64,000 nucleotides of DNA, from the NCBI GenBank assembly GCA_036501625.1, contig DASXZY010000045.1, forward strand, positions 186,001 to 250,000. Direction: 5' to 3'. Both the position numbers and the translations under genes were made by a program. Under the pieces are notes generated by a model, which was given only the letters and a program-made list of their open reading frames with translations, was not told the origin of the DNA and searched no databases. Shown one piece after another: positions 63,601 through 64,000 of the stretch. The stretch is from Palsa-1400 sp036501625 (GTDB lineage: Bacteria; Verrucomicrobiota; Verrucomicrobiia; Limisphaerales; Palsa-1400). Position 1 is the stretch's first letter. Every line of letters starts with the position of its first letter.

Positions 63601-64000
63601 TGTCCGCCCGGAAGACCGACTCTGAAAGCGTCTCAATTTGCGCGCGCGATTGCTCCAATTGCTCGCCGCGCGCGCGGATGTCCGCCTGCAACACGTCGAA
63701 ATGATGCCGCGCCAATTGCGTGTCCAAATGCTGCAGCTCGACCATCAATTGTTTGTAGCGGCGCGCTTTGCCGGCCTGGCGTTGCAGCGAGCCGATCTGG
63801 CGTTTGACTTCGCGAATCAAATCCGCCACGCGCAAAAGGTTCTGCTCGGTCGCTTCCAGCTTGCGGAGCGCTTCCTTTTTCTGCGCCTTGAACTTGGTGA
63901 TGCCGGCCGCTTCTTCAAAAACGATGCGCCGGTCTTCCGGCTTGCTGGAGAGGATTTGCGTGATGTTCCCCTGCGCCATGATGCTGTAGCTGGTCCGCCC
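60698..64000 (-). CDS. smc: Chromosome segregation protein SMC, N-terminus beyond window
   Basis: The last 1100 codons of an SMC ATPase that organises and segregates the chromosome together with ScpA and ScpB. The frame is open through the right edge; GRTSYSIMAQGNITQILSSK at the edge is the conserved segment after the Walker A region, so only the first 120 or so residues are missing. In order there are coiled coil 1, the hinge (SEHEGFAPGALSVLKTAGN through LLNRHGIFTGGYLNG, about residues 345-540 of the visible part), coiled coil 2 and the C-terminal ATPase with signature LLSGGEQTMTAVALLFSVYQ and Walker B PSPFCVLDELDAPLDESNI. The tail after SKIVSVKFHK is short and acidic. Two small membrane-protein genes follow in the same direction. 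Confidence 0.96.
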   Translation of the reverse strand, partial: GRTSYSIMAQGNITQILSSKPEDRRIVFEEAAGITKFKAQKKEALRKLEATEQNLLRVADLIREVKRQIGSLQRQAGKARRYKQLMVELQHLDTQLARHHFDVLQADIRARGEQLEQSRAQIETLSESVFRADNEIGVLREQLSEQEQQVAQWQQQGLELKGQIDRHESRIQFNEDKQRDLESQNARANSDIAQAEERLLLAGHELENVTQRLTAAEAAVAGHRTNLDARRQALQGVENALRNEQEALRQAQTRAFEAAQQLSRARNEITALDLQKEGNAVRLEKLSAEKIQLEQERVGLEGRLQQFSATVQEEILNAQTHRGTVEDRQQRLREIQQELNDVAHRLDGALRQQAEKRSRLNVLEQLQSEHEGFAPGALSVLKTAGNVLGSLADKMRVPPAHVVAIETALGGHLQLVLTEQPESARQIVEDLRASKSGRASIAALQLAAEDGAALPACPANTVSALSVIEAEPAVQPLLQRLLGQTLIAPDLAAATSAWREASGACDFVTPAGELLNRHGIFTGGYLNGHGSGQAASSILGRKNQIAELQEAVAALQENVNEVSRQKGALASEQTQLQAGLQQAQTDLRTQEVAIATRQGEFKALENSARMLAQKIQTVVYEIDSLRAQEGEGAQKRQTLADRAAALEAAEQTGQASVAQLTASLENLRQQRDAATASLTEVKVALATEEQLSQSFASQKRPLEQRIGELGHLAQQRRAEIQSFLDRQHQAGLEIEESRQKIEALSHQREQVQVQITRMLSQKQLLEEQIETADSALREQRRALSDLQLQRGTIEVELAQKNMATQNLRDRISEKYQLKLDDIRSECITITLADEGPAQVHTLSPEEMAASGGATDWEAVARQVAQLQSRIDEMGPVNLVAIDEYEETEQRHQFLTKQNDDLVQAKTQLVEVINRINTQTRQMFLETFEKVRDNFRLMFVEIFGGGKADLMLTDEGDVLECGIDIMARPPGKQLQSISLLSGGEQTMTAVALLFSVYQVKPSPFCVLDELDAPLDESNINRFIRVLQRFLVHSQFVIITHNKRTIGMADVLYGVTMQEHGVSKIVSVKFHKANETAEALTPPAPLEEAEAGPSEETVVMAK

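Overview
This window is about 60% GC bacterial chromosome, and its gene content points to a soil or freshwater Verrucomicrobiota, most likely a Pedosphaera/Limisphaera-type lineage (inferred from gene content, not from an rRNA). The signs are very large secreted proteins built from autotransporter-associated beta-strand repeats, LamG, Ig-like, MBG and GloVer (TIGR03803) repeats; a recurrent C-terminal beta-sandwich of about 60 residues; a sulfatase and a sialate O-acetylesterase; a PmoA-like DUF6807 protein; a CHASE2 cyclase paired with FecR; and Gram-negative envelope genes (LptF/G, an outer-membrane barrel). No rRNA, tRNA, CRISPR array or complete insertion sequence was recognised.

Layout. 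1-17.4 kb is a surface and hydrolase region: a partial LamG/propeller protein (-), a sulfatase (+), a XylR-like AraC regulator (-), an 1813-residue beta-strand repeat protein (+), a Tat-exported serine hydrolase, a B12-binding radical SAM gene broken by an in-frame TAG, an AHSA1-like protein, a beta-helix protein and a GloVer-repeat protein. 17.4-19.4 kb is a lower-GC pocket (pyrophosphatase, cupin, small KGG protein, and a 19-codon remnant of a short-chain dehydrogenase) that looks transferred and eroded. 19.4-28.7 kb is one giant 3099-residue secreted protein (-), followed by about 1.4 kb of AT-rich, gene-poor DNA carrying short interspersed repeats.

30.2-36.9 kb holds rpsA, an lptF/lptG-type permease, sialate O-acetylesterase, nth, a lipoate ligase and a vapBC pair, all on the plus strand. 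36.9-46.8 kb is mostly minus strand: a frameshifted outer-membrane barrel, groEL/groES, dnaK, mnmG containing a perfect parS-like 16-bp palindrome, an HTH/metallo-beta-lactamase protein, an AT-rich intergenic segment with five phased decamers, and a glycerate kinase. parS sites usually lie near the replication origin and load ParB and SMC, so this part could be origin-proximal. That is an inference and no DnaA-box cluster was seen.

46.9-64 kb holds a DUF1453-like membrane protein, a PmoA-like protein, three small envelope proteins, a promoter-FecR-hairpin-CHASE2 cyclase unit, a TPR membrane protein, a bifunctional PutA, and finally (minus strand) smc followed by two membrane-anchored genes, one a coiled-coil protein. 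The most useful leads are the parS-like site in mnmG, the smc-linked membrane gene pair, two broken genes (the TAG and the frameshift), the eroded low-GC island, the interspersed intergenic repeat, and the repeat structure of the giant protein.
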